A stretch of 64,000 nucleotides of DNA, taken from the NCBI RefSeq assembly GCF_007860125.1, contig NZ_SJPW01000002.1, forward strand, positions 1,279,768 to 1,343,767, read 5' to 3'. A model generated the notes under the pieces. That model searched no databases. It had not been told where the DNA came from and saw only the letters and a program-made list of their open reading frames with translations. The translations under genes were made by a program, and so were the position numbers. Every line of letters begins with the position of its first letter. Within the stretch, counting starts at the first letter, position 1. Below are positions 17,678-28,922 of this stretch, one piece after another. This DNA is from Rubripirellula tenax. GTDB taxonomy: Bacteria; Planctomycetota; Planctomycetia; Pirellulales; Pirellulaceae.

Positions 17678-19024
17678 TTACTCGCGAATCGTCACGCTGC
17701 GGGCGTGGGCGGTAAGACCTTCTTTTTCAGCAAGTCGGACAACGTCGGGAGCGATTTGGTTCAGGGCGTCCGGCGTGAACTCGGTGATACTGCCGCTTCG
17801 CAGGAAGCTGTTACTCGATAATCCGGCGGCCCAGGTGCAGGTGCCGCCGGTGGGCAGCACGTGGCTAGGCCCGGCCGCATAGTCGCCCAAGGCCACCGGG
17901 GTGTAGTGGCCCAAGAACGCGGCGCCGGAATTTCGAATCTTGGCCATCAACCGACTCGGATCGGCCGTTTCAATGTTCAAGTGCTCGGGCGCGAACTGAT
18001 CCGTCAACTCACACGCGTGATCTTCGTCGCGGACAAGGATCAAGGCACCGAAGGCTTCAAGCGAATCCACCGTCAACTCGCATCGCTCAAGTACAGCGAC
18101 CTGCTTTGCCAATTCCGCGGCGACGGCTTCGATGAGCGGTTTGTGCCAAGTGATCAGGATCGCCGAACCGGGCGAGTGCTCGGCTTGAGCCAGCAGGTCG
18201 GCAGCAACGTAGTCGGCGCGGGCAGTTTCATCGGCGATCACGATCACTTCGCTGGGTCCGGCGAACGAATCGATATCGACCGTTCCGAAAACGTGCTTCT
18301 TGGCCAGGGCGACGAACAGGTTGCCGGGGCCGACGATCTTGTCGACTGCTGGGATCACGTCACATCCGTAAGCCATCGCCGCGACGGCTTGGGCGCCACC
18401 GCATCGATAGACTTCGGTGATACCCAGTTCATGACACGTCGCCAGCATGTCGGTGTTGTAGGAACCAAACGGTGTCGGCGGCGCGACCACAGCGATTTCC
18501 TTGACGCCCGCAACTTGCGCCGGCACGGCCGTCATCAGCACGGTCGACGGATAGGCCGCCGCGCCACCGGGCACGCAAACGCCAACGCGGCGAAGTGGCA
18601 CATAGCGCTGGGTCAGCGTGACGCCCGGTCGAGGTGTGATCGTGACATCGTTATGCAAAATCGCCGACTGAAACGCAACGATGTTGTCGCGGATGCGGCC
18701 GATGGTTTCGATCAGCTTCGGATCGGCCGCAGCGTGTGCGGCAACCAAGTCGGCCGCGGGAACTCGCAATTCGTCCGCCGTCAGATCGGCCTTGTCCAGC
18801 GCCGCGCTGTAGCGGAGCAGGGCAGGGGTACCTTCGCGGCGGACGTCATCGCAGATCGTTTCGACGACTTGAGCAGGCGTCAGCGGCTTGCCGAAGACTT
18901 CTTCGGTCAACGCACGGCCTCGGGGGCTGACCACGTTGCCTTGGGGGCTGAGCTTGTCGCGAAGCTGCTGCAAAATCTCGGCAGATCCGGTGCGAGCGTC
19001 AACGCGCTGGATACTGAAAGTCAT
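17678..19024 (-). CDS. hisD: Histidinol dehydrogenase
   Basis: Zinc- and NAD-dependent enzyme oxidising histidinol to histidine in two steps, the end of the pathway. The 448 residues match. Recognisable stretches are [64 protein letters not shown] (zinc-site histidine) and FAPEHLNIE. It is the first gene of hisDCB. The divergent threonine aldolase starts 127 bases away, and that interval must hold both promoters. I saw no histidine-rich leader peptide in it. Confidence 0.97.
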   Translation of the reverse strand: MTFSIQRVDARTGSAEILQQLRDKLSPQGNVVSPRGRALTEEVFGKPLTPAQVVETICDDVRREGTPALLRYSAALDKADLTADELRVPAADLVAAHAAADPKLIETIGRIRDNIVAFQSAILHNDVTITPRPGVTLTQRYVPLRRVGVCVPGGAAAYPSTVLMTAVPAQVAGVKEIAVVAPPTPFGSYNTDMLATCHELGITEVYRCGGAQAVAAMAYGCDVIPAVDKIVGPGNLFVALAKKHVFGTVDIDSFAGPSEVIVIADETARADYVAADLLAQAEHSPGSAILITWHKPLIEAVAAELAKQVAVLERCELTVDSLEAFGALILVRDEDHACELTDQFAPEHLNIETADPSRLMAKIRNSGAAFLGHYTPVALGDYAAGPSHVLPTGGTCTWAAGLSSNSFLRSGSITEFTPDALNQIAPDVVRLAEKEGLTAHARSVTIRE

Positions 19025-19150
19025 TGGGCTAGGCTGATGAGGGGAAAGTAGAGAGCGGACGTGTCAGGGGCGAAGTGTTACGGGGCTTCCTGGGATAGAA
19101 TAGTAGAAGCCATGACAATTGGTTACCGCAGGAACATTTGGACCCCAACC

Positions 19151-20188
19151 ATGATCGATCTTCGCAGCGACACCGTGACCAAGCCGACGCCGGCGATGCG
19201 TCAGGCGATTGCCCAGGCGATTGTCGGTGACGCCGTGATTGACGTCGATCCGACGGTCGATCGCCTGGAAAAATTGACGGCGGAAATCCTGGGCAAGGAA
19301 GCCGCCGTCTTCATGCCCAGCGGTTCGATGACGAACCAAGTCGCGATTCGCGTGCATTGCGAACGGGGCAGCGAGTTTCTGTGCGAAGCGGATTGCCACG
19401 TTTATCACTATGAACAGGCTGCGTTTGCCCAGCTATCGGGACTGGTCGCCCAAACCGTTGCCGGCCCGGGAGGCGTGCTGCACGTCAACCAGCTTCGATC
19501 GATGATCCGGCCGATCAACGACCACTTCGTTCGCACGCAATTGGTTTGTTTGGAAAACACCCACAACCGGTGGGGCGGACGCATCCAGCCTCAGCAAAAC
19601 GTCGTCGAAATTTGCCAGTGGGCGTCCGAAAACGGCTTGCGAACCCATTTGGACGGAGCCCGACTGTGGAACGCGGCAGTCGCATCGGGCATCAGCGAAA
19701 AAGAACTGGCGAGGCCTTTCGATAGCGTCAGCGTCTGTTTCAGCAAGGGACTCGGCGCGCCGGTCGGATCGGTGCTTGCCGGGTCCACCGAGTTCGCGGC
19801 GAAGGCACGTCGGGCTCGTAAGTTGTTTGGCGGCGCGATGCGACAAGTCGGTATGATCGCGGCCGGTGCGGTGTACGCTCTGGAAAATCACCGCGACCGA
19901 CTGGCCGACGATCACGAGGCGGCAAAGAAACTGGGCGACGCCTGCCGACAATACTCGTCACTTTCGATTCGCGGCGATCGCGTCGACACGAACATTGTCG
20001 TCGTCGAGATCGATCCCGATTGGGGCAGTGCCGAGGCGATGCTTTCAAGACTGAATCAGCAGGGCGTGGATTGCTTTGCAATCAGCCCTCAGGCGATTCG
20101 CTTCGTCACGCATTTGGACGTCACCGAATCACAGATCGACGACGCCTGTCGAATCATCCAGTCGATTGCCGCAACGTCGGCCGCGTGA
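19151..20188 (+). CDS. Low-specificity L-threonine aldolase
   Basis: PLP enzyme cleaving L-threonine or L-allo-threonine to glycine and acetaldehyde. The N-terminus MIDLRSDTVTKPTPAMRQAI is diagnostic. VFMPSGSMTNQVA, HLDGARLWNAAVA (PLP aspartate) and the Schiff-base lysine in SVCFSKGLGAPVGS follow. The frame is open from 19061, but the family begins at MIDLRSD, so I chose the ATG at 19151 (345 residues). The last stop overlaps the start of the next gene (TGATG), implying coupling although the functions seem unrelated. Substrate stereochemistry cannot be read from sequence. Confidence 0.94.
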   Translation: MIDLRSDTVTKPTPAMRQAIAQAIVGDAVIDVDPTVDRLEKLTAEILGKEAAVFMPSGSMTNQVAIRVHCERGSEFLCEADCHVYHYEQAAFAQLSGLVAQTVAGPGGVLHVNQLRSMIRPINDHFVRTQLVCLENTHNRWGGRIQPQQNVVEICQWASENGLRTHLDGARLWNAAVASGISEKELARPFDSVSVCFSKGLGAPVGSVLAGSTEFAAKARRARKLFGGAMRQVGMIAAGAVYALENHRDRLADDHEAAKKLGDACRQYSSLSIRGDRVDTNIVVVEIDPDWGSAEAMLSRLNQQGVDCFAISPQAIRFVTHLDVTESQIDDACRIIQSIAATSAA

Positions 20189-21684
20189 TGTCATCGTCTC
20201 GCCTTGAATCGATCGGATTGTTTGCCGCCGCATCGGTCGTCGTGGCGATTGCTGTCGCGATCCGCATCCCGTCGCTTTCGGAAAGTTTCTGGGTCGACGA
20301 ACTGCATTCGGCGTGGTGCGTATGGGGATCGTTTGCCGATGTGCTGCCTCGCGCCCAGGCGGGCAACCAATCACCCGTTTACTTCGCCGGACTTTGGGCT
20401 TGGAAACAAGTGGTTGGCGATTCCGAGCTTGCGCTGCGGCTTTCCAGCGTGATCGCCGTAGCGATCGCCAGCAGCGTGATTTGCGTCGGCATTGGCGATT
20501 GGACGAAAAGCGTGGCGGCTGGCACGGCCGCAGGACTAACACTTGCACTGGAGTCGAACTCGCTGTTTTTCGGCACAGAACTGCGGCCCTTTGCGTGGGT
20601 CATCCTGCTTGCCTCGGTTGCGACGGTCTGTTTCGTTCGATTGGCGTCGACGGGTTCACGCGAAGAAAGCTGGGCAACGTGGTTCACGCTGGTGGCGTCC
20701 GTGTTGATCGCGATGGTGATTCAACCGACCAGCCTGGGCGTGCTGGCGTGGTTGCCGATCACGCTGTGCTTGGCCTGGACTTGGCGAGACCGATCGTCGA
20801 TGGTTGATTTTGATGGGCGCTCGGTCGTGCTGGCGATCGTTACCGTGGCTTCGATGTGGGCGATGTGGCAAATCACGCTGGGACAATCATGGCAGCGCCG
20901 CGGCGTTTGGGCCACGTTTGCATCGGCCACCGATCCCTGGCAAATCTGGGGAGCGTGGAGTTGGTTTTGGCTGGCGATCTTGCCTTTGCTAGTCGTCGTC
21001 ATAGTAACCTGGATTCCTTCGCGATCGAATGATCGCGTTGGGCGCGTCACCGTGTCACGCAACCGTGTCACCGTTGTGGTGGTCGGGCTCGCCATCATCG
21101 CTACGTCGGTTTACTGGCTCGTATCGTGGTCCGGTTTTTTACCCGTTTGGCATCGTCGCTATTTCATCGCGGTATTGCCGATGTTGGCTGTGGGTGTGGG
21201 CGGGGCCGTTGGGTCCGTCCGTGCTTCGTTTCGCGGATCAAAGTGGATCACTGCGGCAGCTTTGCTGGTTGGACTGCTTTGGCAACAAGGGACACTGGAT
21301 CGGGTTACCCAAAGCCCTGGCGGCGCCCTGGTCGTTCGAGGCGAAGATTGGCGATCAGCGACCGCCTGGATCAGGGAAAACGCATCACCGGACGATCGCA
21401 TTTATTTGGATGCTGGCCTGATCGAAGCTCGCGAGCGTTCGATCGCGAATGCGAACTACTCGGAAAGACGCTATCTCAACTATCCCATCTTGGGTCCCTA
21501 TTCGGTTGGCCTCCCCGTTCAACCGGCAGGCCCCGCATGGGACGAGGTGCCCTGGGATGGGGATAAAACGGTGGTTTTGTTGACCAGGCGACCGGCCCGG
21601 CAAATCAGCTTGTCGAGTTTTCCGAACGCGACAATCCACCGGTTCGGTGGTGTGTCGGTGATTCGGTTGTCGGTGACGTATTGA
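20188..21684 (+). CDS. GT39-like polytopic membrane glycosyltransferase
   Basis: 498 residues with roughly ten or more hydrophobic segments and the first-loop acidic pair of the PMT/ArnT (GT39/GT83) class, here SLSESFWVDELHSAW at about residues 26-40. This is followed by the pattern QSPVYFAGLWAWKQVVGDSELALRLSSVI. Enzymes of this class transfer sugars from polyprenyl-phosphate donors on the outer face of the cytoplasmic membrane. The C-terminal 120 residues are soluble and carry GEDWRSATAWIRENASPDDRI, common in bacterial GT39 relatives. The start (ATG 20188) overlaps the aldolase stop. The acceptor is unknown and no partner glycosyl gene is adjacent. Confidence 0.78.
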   Translation: MSSSRLESIGLFAAASVVVAIAVAIRIPSLSESFWVDELHSAWCVWGSFADVLPRAQAGNQSPVYFAGLWAWKQVVGDSELALRLSSVIAVAIASSVICVGIGDWTKSVAAGTAAGLTLALESNSLFFGTELRPFAWVILLASVATVCFVRLASTGSREESWATWFTLVASVLIAMVIQPTSLGVLAWLPITLCLAWTWRDRSSMVDFDGRSVVLAIVTVASMWAMWQITLGQSWQRRGVWATFASATDPWQIWGAWSWFWLAILPLLVVVIVTWIPSRSNDRVGRVTVSRNRVTVVVVGLAIIATSVYWLVSWSGFLPVWHRRYFIAVLPMLAVGVGGAVGSVRASFRGSKWITAAALLVGLLWQQGTLDRVTQSPGGALVVRGEDWRSATAWIRENASPDDRIYLDAGLIEARERSIANANYSERRYLNYPILGPYSVGLPVQPAGPAWDEVPWDGDKTVVLLTRRPARQISLSSFPNATIHRFGGVSVIRLSVTY

Positions 21685-21739
21685 TACCGGTCTATCATAA
21701 GGATAGGTAACGCCTTCGGCCCTTGACGCATCCGTTCTC

Positions 21740-23110
21740 ATGAAAACTTCCCGTCTTAAACGATTGATCACCGCAAGCGTGATGGCGGTTTGCGTATTCT
21801 CGCAAGTGGCTCAGGGTGAAGATGCCGCGGCGAGAGGCTACGGAGTGCTGACGGAAATGCCGCTGCTTTCGAGCGACTTTGATCAAGAAGTTTTCGACAA
21901 TACATGGCAGTCCTGGCCCGAACCGCTGCGTCGCAAGGCCGAGAATGCATCACCGGAAGAACGCCGGCAGATGGCGTTCGATCGATACGGTCTGACGAAT
22001 CGCCAAGACCACGCATCAGGAAAACCACTGCAATACGTCGTCGATGAAACCAGCGGCGACTGGACGATGAATTGTTTTTCGTGTCACGGCGGCAGCGTCT
22101 ACGGGACTTCCACACCGGGGGCGCCGAACAATCGCTTTGCGTTGCAAACGATGACGGAAGAAATTCGGGCGACAAAGTTCAAGCTTGGGAAACCACTGTC
22201 GCGAATGGACCTGGGATCGTTGGTGATCCCCCTTGGCACGACCCACGGCACAACCAACGCGGTCGTCTTCGGCATGGGGTTGATGAGCAGCCGAGATGCG
22301 GATTTGAACTTGATCGCGTCACCCATGGAATCATTCACGCACCATGACATGGATGCGCCGCCGTGGTGGCACTTTCATAAGCGTCCGTACATCTACATCG
22401 ACGGGTTCGCGCCGAAAGGCCACCGCGGATTGATGCAGTTCACGCTGATCCCCGAGAACGGTCCTTCGTTCTTCCATGAACACGAAGAACACTTTCGCGA
22501 TGTCTATGCATACCTTTCGTCGCTACGCCCGCCCAAGTACGACGGGCCCATCAATTCACCATTGGCAGAGCAGGGCAGGGCACTCTTTCAACAAACGTGT
22601 GCGGAGTGTCATGGCACCTATGGTGAAAACGGCCAATATCCGAACCGAAACATTCCGCTGGACGAAATCGGAACCGACCCGGTGCGATTGACAGCGTTAA
22701 CCGCCGAAGGCCGGACGAAGTATGCCAAAAGCTGGTTTGCCCGAAGCGGTGATCCCGACGCCGGTAAAACGATCGTCGACCCGAAAGGCTACGTCGCTCC
22801 GCCGCTGGATGGTGTATGGGCGAGTCCGCCTTATTTCCACAACGGCAGCGTGCCAACATTGTGGCACGTCCTGCACCCGTCCGAGCGACCCACGGTTTGG
22901 CGCCGCAATTCCGATGCGATGGATTCCGAACGAGTCGGGTTCCAGATCGACGTTGTCGAAAAGGTCCCGCTAACCGAACCCGATGTCGCGATCCGGCGCA
23001 GTTTTTTCGACACTCGACGTTTCGGGAAGAGCAACGCCGGCCATGACTATCCGGACGTATTGTCCGAGAGCGATAAGCGAGCAGTTCTTGAGTACCTGAA
23101 AACGCTTTAA
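21740..23110 (+). CDS. Exported di-haem c-type cytochrome
   Basis: 456 residues with a signal peptide (residues 1-26) and two CxxCH haem sites: CFSCH at about 113-117 and CAECH at about 292-296. The first is in a region ending GSVYGTSTPGAPN and the second in a more typical cytochrome c domain (AEQGRALFQQTCAECHGTYG). The C-terminal PPLDGVWASPPYFHNGSVPTLWHVL is like the DHOR/MauG-related di-haem oxidoreductases often fused to planctomycete cytochromes. Presumably periplasmic electron transfer or peroxide-type chemistry. No partner enzyme is adjacent. Confidence 0.85.
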   Translation: MKTSRLKRLITASVMAVCVFSQVAQGEDAAARGYGVLTEMPLLSSDFDQEVFDNTWQSWPEPLRRKAENASPEERRQMAFDRYGLTNRQDHASGKPLQYVVDETSGDWTMNCFSCHGGSVYGTSTPGAPNNRFALQTMTEEIRATKFKLGKPLSRMDLGSLVIPLGTTHGTTNAVVFGMGLMSSRDADLNLIASPMESFTHHDMDAPPWWHFHKRPYIYIDGFAPKGHRGLMQFTLIPENGPSFFHEHEEHFRDVYAYLSSLRPPKYDGPINSPLAEQGRALFQQTCAECHGTYGENGQYPNRNIPLDEIGTDPVRLTALTAEGRTKYAKSWFARSGDPDAGKTIVDPKGYVAPPLDGVWASPPYFHNGSVPTLWHVLHPSERPTVWRRNSDAMDSERVGFQIDVVEKVPLTEPDVAIRRSFFDTRRFGKSNAGHDYPDVLSESDKRAVLEYLKTL

Positions 23111-23180
23111 CAGGACAGCACCCATTTCATCCTTCACCGAAGCGTGAAACGCTGTCCAGTCGGGTCGATTCAACGAGCGC

Positions 23181-24623
23181 CTACTTCGCGAACGCACCCA
23201 ATGTCAGCGCACCGGTGGTTGCGTCGGAGCCGCGATTTGCAAATCGAAGCGGGCGGCCGCCCTTCATCGGATTCGGAATCACCAATTGCAATTCGAACTC
23301 GCCTTGGTCGACCGATGCGGCGTCGATCGTCGCCTGAAACGTTTTTGATTCACCTGGCAAGATCTCGCGTGGCGACCAATCGGTTGCGATGCGCTTGAAG
23401 ACTTTGCCGTCGTGGATCAGCAGTAGCTCGGCCGCCCAACCGTGATGATAGAATGGCGCAATGCCTCGATTGGTAAGCGTGACGTCGACTCGTGCGCTGC
23501 CGTCCGCCTGTGCTTCGCCGCCAGCCCTGGTGACTTCGAAATCGTAGCCCATCTTCTGGACCGCCTTAACGGCTCTCGCGTAGCGATCGGGACTGGGTTG
23601 TTCTTGGTTCATGCCAGTGTCCATCAACCATGTGGCGTGCGTGACGTCGCGGCACTCGTCAAAACTTTGCGATGCTTCGGTACAGGGTTTTTCGTCGAAG
23701 CAGCAGCCCCATACCTCCGGGCGAATCTCGCCGCCGATCGGTGCGGTTTGCCAGCGGTCGGAAAGTCTGGCCGTCTTCATCTTGGGCCAGAAATACCATT
23801 CGTCCTCGGGGCGTCCCGTGTCCAACGTCGAATGAGCGAACGAATCGTCGTGATAGCCGAATCGGTACGGTGTGCTGTCGGTGTACAGATAATCGTCTTT
23901 GCCAGCCGGGTACCGAAGCAATACTGGCGTCTTTCGAAAGGAACGATCGAAGGCGTCTAAAACTTCTTTCTGAACTTCTTTGCTGGCCCACAATTCCGTT
24001 TTGGGATACGTATGCCACTCACCCCATGTGCCCAGCATCCCGGCCGTGATGTAGGCCAGTCGCGGATCACCATCGTATCGCTTGCCCCAGGCTGTGATGA
24101 AATCGGTCATCACCTTCCTCAAGTTGGGATCTCCATAATCAGGAGTCTCAATGGCGGCCGGCGGAAACGGTGCCGTGTTGGTGTTCAGGTAGCGGTGAAC
24201 CTTCAATCCGCCCTCGACCAAGAACGTGGGGATGACACCTTCTTTGCCCGGATACTCAAGAAAAATTCGCGTCACCGTCTGGTGCCCCCGCGACGCGACG
24301 TCGTTCAAAATCTGCTCAAACGCCCTCCATTCGTATTGGCCAGGTCCTTTCACGATCGCCGAAAGCGGCAAATAGTTGAATTCCATGCTGTAGGGGAATC
24401 GATCCGGATGGGGGCCCTGGTAGGGCACCAGCCCCTTCAGCGGATTGTCGGCAGGCCCAGCTTCATACACGAACTCCGCAGGCGTGAAGCGAGCCGATGT
24501 GGACGGTTGCGCCTCCACCGTCGTGCCGGTTCTAACCAGCATCAAGAGGCACCCCAGTGTGGCTAGCAGGCTGACCCATCTTCTTCTATTCAAAGCTAAA
24601 TTCCGGTGAAGAACGCATTGCAA
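23181..24623 (-). CDS. Exported DUF4874/DUF4832 protein, putative glycoside-related
   Basis: 480 residues with a signal peptide (RRRWVSLLATLGCLLMLV). NPLKGLVPYQGPHPDRFPYS and the acidic phrases FLEYPGKEG and GMLGTWGEWHTYP fit the DUF4874 N-terminal and DUF4832 C-terminal pair. This pair has a TIM-barrel-like fold and is thought to act on carbohydrate, although I know of no proven reaction. The last 120 residues (VTLTNRGIAPFYHHGWAAEL) are an Ig-like beta domain. It is divergent from thiC with 133 bases between the two assigned starts. Polysaccharide use by planctomycetes would fit but is inferred. Confidence 0.8.
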   Translation of the reverse strand: MQCVLHRNLALNRRRWVSLLATLGCLLMLVRTGTTVEAQPSTSARFTPAEFVYEAGPADNPLKGLVPYQGPHPDRFPYSMEFNYLPLSAIVKGPGQYEWRAFEQILNDVASRGHQTVTRIFLEYPGKEGVIPTFLVEGGLKVHRYLNTNTAPFPPAAIETPDYGDPNLRKVMTDFITAWGKRYDGDPRLAYITAGMLGTWGEWHTYPKTELWASKEVQKEVLDAFDRSFRKTPVLLRYPAGKDDYLYTDSTPYRFGYHDDSFAHSTLDTGRPEDEWYFWPKMKTARLSDRWQTAPIGGEIRPEVWGCCFDEKPCTEASQSFDECRDVTHATWLMDTGMNQEQPSPDRYARAVKAVQKMGYDFEVTRAGGEAQADGSARVDVTLTNRGIAPFYHHGWAAELLLIHDGKVFKRIATDWSPREILPGESKTFQATIDAASVDQGEFELQLVIPNPMKGGRPLRFANRGSDATTGALTLGAFAK

Positions 24624-24678
24624 GGATCCAGCCTCTCGTCATGCGACAATGCGGCCGGCGTTTCTGCACCTACTCTAG

Positions 24679-26097
<1,419 letters not shown>

Positions 26098-26136
26098 CTT
26101 CGTCGATTTCGATTGATCGGCACGCCGCGGGTTTGC

Positions 26137-27501
26137 CTATTCGACTCGTGGCGACTGATACGGATTGCCCGTTTCCTCAGTCGTCCCGTGAGTTGCCTCT
26201 TCGATCGCACTTGGATCAAGGCCGTCACCTCCGATGACCAACCCGGTGCCGCGCAGCTTCCACAAAAAGTAGGCTGCCCCGACGGCCATCAATGCGGCAC
26301 AAATCAAAAAGATGTGTTGCGGCCGATTGCCGAAGCCAGGGCGGATGGCCCAGTACATCAGCGCCGCCACGGTCATGAACGTGAATGAAACCGCATTGGC
26401 CGTTCCCAAGAAGCGACCGCGCTCATCACTTGGCGACAAGTATTGCAAGAGCGCTTGCAACGGCACGATGTAGAAACCGGCAAAAAACCCGGCTCCGAAA
26501 ATCAGAAACGAAGTCAAGCTTGTGGCGACCTGAATCATGCTCGCACCGGGCATCTTGCCTGTCGGAATGATGCCTAGAAGCGTAAAGAAAACGATCAAAC
26601 CGCCCGCGCCGATGGGAATCAAACGCGGCTGGATCTTGTGACCGGAAATCAAACCGGCTACCGCGCACCCGACGCCGATCGCGATGCCCAAAACGCCCAT
26701 CAACGCGCTGGCTTCCGCCCGATTGATACCCAACACCACCGTGTACTCGGGCACAATGAATAACGCTAAACCCGCAAGCAAGTAAAAGTATCCCCACGCC
26801 ATCATCACCATTAACAAACGCGACCGCGACATTTCGCGAATCGTCATCGTGTAGGTTGAAATCGGATTCCAGTTCCACGACATTTTCCGATCGCCGACCG
26901 GCAACCGAGGCATGAACACGGCCGCGATCCATCCGCCGATCGCGATCGCTGTCAACGCGGCGCCGGGCAACCAAGCGATGCCCGGGGCACCGGCTTGGGG
27001 CGAGTATCGATCGCTAACGGCACCAGCGGCCAACGTGCCGACAATGACGGCAACATTGGTCATCATGTTGATCGTGCCGTTGGCACGGCTAAGGTCGCCG
27101 TCATTCACCAATTCTGGAATCATGCCGTACTTGGCGGGCCCAAAAAAAGAACTCTGGCATGTCAGAGCGATCAACGACAACAAAGTGATCCACAAGTTGC
27201 CCGTGAAGAAACCCACGGCCGCGATGATCGCGATCGGGATCTCGGCGATCTTCACCCACAACGTGACGTCGCGCTTAGAGTAACGATCGGCAAGCTGGCC
27301 GCCGTATCCAGAAAGCAGGATGAACGGGACCGTGAAACAAACCCCAACGATGCCCTGACCACCGGCACCAAGCTGGCCTGCCCAAGCCCCGTCGATGACC
27401 ATGAACGTCAAGATGCCCTTGAGCACATTATCATTCATCGCGCCGAAAAACTGGGCCGTCAGCAGGCTGAGAAAACCGCGTTGAAAAAGTTTGCTGGTCA
27501 C
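26137..27501 (-). CDS. MFS transporter of the LplT/Aas type
   Basis: 454 residues with about twelve membrane helices. The N-terminal signature LLTAQFFGAMNDNVLKGIL, the cytoplasmic loop GGQLADRYSKRDVTLWVK and QSSFFGPAKYGMIPELV are those of lysophospholipid transporter LplT and the MFS half of Aas proteins. This suggests flipping of lysophospholipids or related lipids at the cytoplasmic membrane. No acyltransferase domain is fused. It is the last gene of a possible minus-strand operon thrC-dapB-CxxC protein-this gene (61-base gap to the latter). Substrate is inferred from family only. Confidence 0.82.
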   Translation of the reverse strand: MTSKLFQRGFLSLLTAQFFGAMNDNVLKGILTFMVIDGAWAGQLGAGGQGIVGVCFTVPFILLSGYGGQLADRYSKRDVTLWVKIAEIPIAIIAAVGFFTGNLWITLLSLIALTCQSSFFGPAKYGMIPELVNDGDLSRANGTINMMTNVAVIVGTLAAGAVSDRYSPQAGAPGIAWLPGAALTAIAIGGWIAAVFMPRLPVGDRKMSWNWNPISTYTMTIREMSRSRLLMVMMAWGYFYLLAGLALFIVPEYTVVLGINRAEASALMGVLGIAIGVGCAVAGLISGHKIQPRLIPIGAGGLIVFFTLLGIIPTGKMPGASMIQVATSLTSFLIFGAGFFAGFYIVPLQALLQYLSPSDERGRFLGTANAVSFTFMTVAALMYWAIRPGFGNRPQHIFLICAALMAVGAAYFLWKLRGTGLVIGGDGLDPSAIEEATHGTTEETGNPYQSPRVE

Positions 27502-27562
27502 GTCAACGGGTTCTCTACGTCAAGGGAAATCGGCCGGGCTCAATTGGCGTGAGTCTATCAGA

Positions 27563-27931
27563 TCAGCCGGATCGATATTTTGCGATCGCCTCGGGCAGCG
27601 GGTACATCGTCACGTCGCGATCACCCTCGGTGGCGGCGATCTCCAACAACCGTTCATAGCCGCGTGTGACCAGCTTCGTTCTTGCGGCACAATAGCCATC
27701 GTCCAAACCGGCCTTAGCGAAATCACCTTCCACCGCCACAGCATCAAAACCTGGATGCTCGATGAACTGGGCCATGACGGGGTTACAGCGGATGTGGCGT
27801 TCGGGCCGCGTGTGCAGCACTTCGGGATCGAGTTCGCCAATGACGTAACGAAGGTACAAATCGCTATCGACAATCGAGGCAACGTCGTTGCCACAGACTT
27901 CGCACAAATAACCTTCGTCACACTTGGCCAT
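27563..27931 (-). CDS. Small CxxC protein, planctomycete-conserved type
   Basis: 122 residues, unknown function. The N-terminus MAKCDEGYLCEVCGNDV has C-x2-C and a further cysteine that could bind a metal. It continues DSDLYLRYVIGELDPE and RHIRCNPVMAQFIEH, phrases I associate with short proteins of planctomycetes (memory, not a search). The frame continues upstream to 28018, but the ATG at 27931 is the first that gives a family-like start. It lies between dapB (129-base gap containing a hairpin) and the LplT-like transporter. Confidence 0.72.
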   Translation of the reverse strand: MAKCDEGYLCEVCGNDVASIVDSDLYLRYVIGELDPEVLHTRPERHIRCNPVMAQFIEHPGFDAVAVEGDFAKAGLDDGYCAARTKLVTRGYERLLEIAATEGDRDVTMYPLPEAIAKYRSG

Positions 27932-28006
27932 CGCGTCACCTGTGAGCCGCCGCAAGAAAAAAGGAACATCCCCGCCAGCGGAAAACGTTCCCCTCGCTGA
28001 CGCTCG

Positions 28007-28030
28007 ACTCTCCCGCAATCGCGGGAGAGT
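28007..28030. other. Perfect 10-bp hairpin between dapB and the CxxC gene
   Basis: actctcccgc (28007-28016) and gcgggagagt (28021-28030) are perfectly complementary around an aatc loop. It lies in the 129-base gap between dapB and the next minus-strand gene. There is no T-run on either side, so it is not a canonical terminator. It could stabilise or process a transcript, or be a dispersed palindromic repeat. The neighbouring gctgacgctcgac seems to extend a repeat-like unit. Confidence 0.6.
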
Positions 28031-28060
28031 GATTGGAAGAATCGGTTTCCGATCGCTACT

Positions 28061-28867
28061 TTACGACAATCCCAGTACGTCAAACATGCTGTACAGCCCG
28101 GCCGGTTTGCCTTGCAAAAATTTGGCTGCGGCGATCGCGCCTGATGCGTAGCAATCACGGTTGCTGGCCGCGACATTGATTTCGATTCGCTCGCCCATCA
28201 TGCCGAAGACGATCGTATGTTCGCCCGGGTTGTCACCGACACGCACCGCGTGGTAGCCGATCTCGTTTCGCGTTCGCTGACCGGTTTCGCCTTCGCGACC
28301 GTGGACGTGCTTGACGTCGCCGTCCATCTTTTCAGCGATCAGTTCGCCGAATCGCAGCGCCGTGCCACTGGGCGCGTCGGCTTTGAAGCGGTGATGCCGT
28401 TCGATGATTTCGATGTCGACGCCGCCGGCGACATGCTTCAACGTTTCGGTGATCTGCTGAGCCACCTTCATCGTCAAATTGACCGCCGTCGACATGCTGG
28501 GCGCCCACACGATCGGGATCAGTTTCGCGGCGGCGGCGATCGCCTCTTTTTGCACATCGTTGAGCCCCGTTGTCGCGATCACCAACGGCATCTTGGCCGC
28601 GACGCACTTGGCGACACAGCCATCGACGGCGACGGGCAACGAGAAATCGATCATCACGCTGGCGTAATTCGGCCAGTCGGGCGACAGCAAGACGTCCAAC
28701 GCGGCGATACCCGCAACCAGCCCGGCGTCTTGCCCGATCAAGCCGTTGTCGGCATGGTCGATAGCAGCGGTGATTTGAATGTCTTTATCTTCGGCGGCAA
28801 GCGCCACCACGCGACGACCCATTCGACCCGCGGCGCCGTGAACGGCAAGTTGTATTTGATTGCTCAT
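28061..28867 (-). CDS. dapB: 4-hydroxy-tetrahydrodipicolinate reductase
   Basis: NAD(P)H-dependent second step of the lysine/diaminopimelate branch, feeding peptidoglycan and lysine synthesis. 268 residues. The nucleotide motif HGAAGRMGRRVV is at residues 9-20. The catalytic segment IEIIERHHRFKADAPSGTAL contains the histidines and lysine of the family, and ASNRDCYASGAIAAAKFL closes the enzyme. The thrC gene ends 55 bases upstream on the same strand, so aspartate-family genes are grouped here. asd, which provides the substrate of both branches, is at 44792. Confidence 0.97.
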   Translation of the reverse strand: MSNQIQLAVHGAAGRMGRRVVALAAEDKDIQITAAIDHADNGLIGQDAGLVAGIAALDVLLSPDWPNYASVMIDFSLPVAVDGCVAKCVAAKMPLVIATTGLNDVQKEAIAAAAKLIPIVWAPSMSTAVNLTMKVAQQITETLKHVAGGVDIEIIERHHRFKADAPSGTALRFGELIAEKMDGDVKHVHGREGETGQRTRNEIGYHAVRVGDNPGEHTIVFGMMGERIEINVAASNRDCYASGAIAAAKFLQGKPAGLYSMFDVLGLS

Positions 28868-28922
28868 ACCGACAAATTTACAAAGGTTTCGTCGGTTTGA
28901 GCAGGGCAGGGCGACCGGCCGC

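Noticed and set aside
17861-19051. Plus-strand frame of 396 codons opposite hisD
   Set aside because: The minus strand encodes HisD with all family motifs; the plus frame is a GC-bias shadow.
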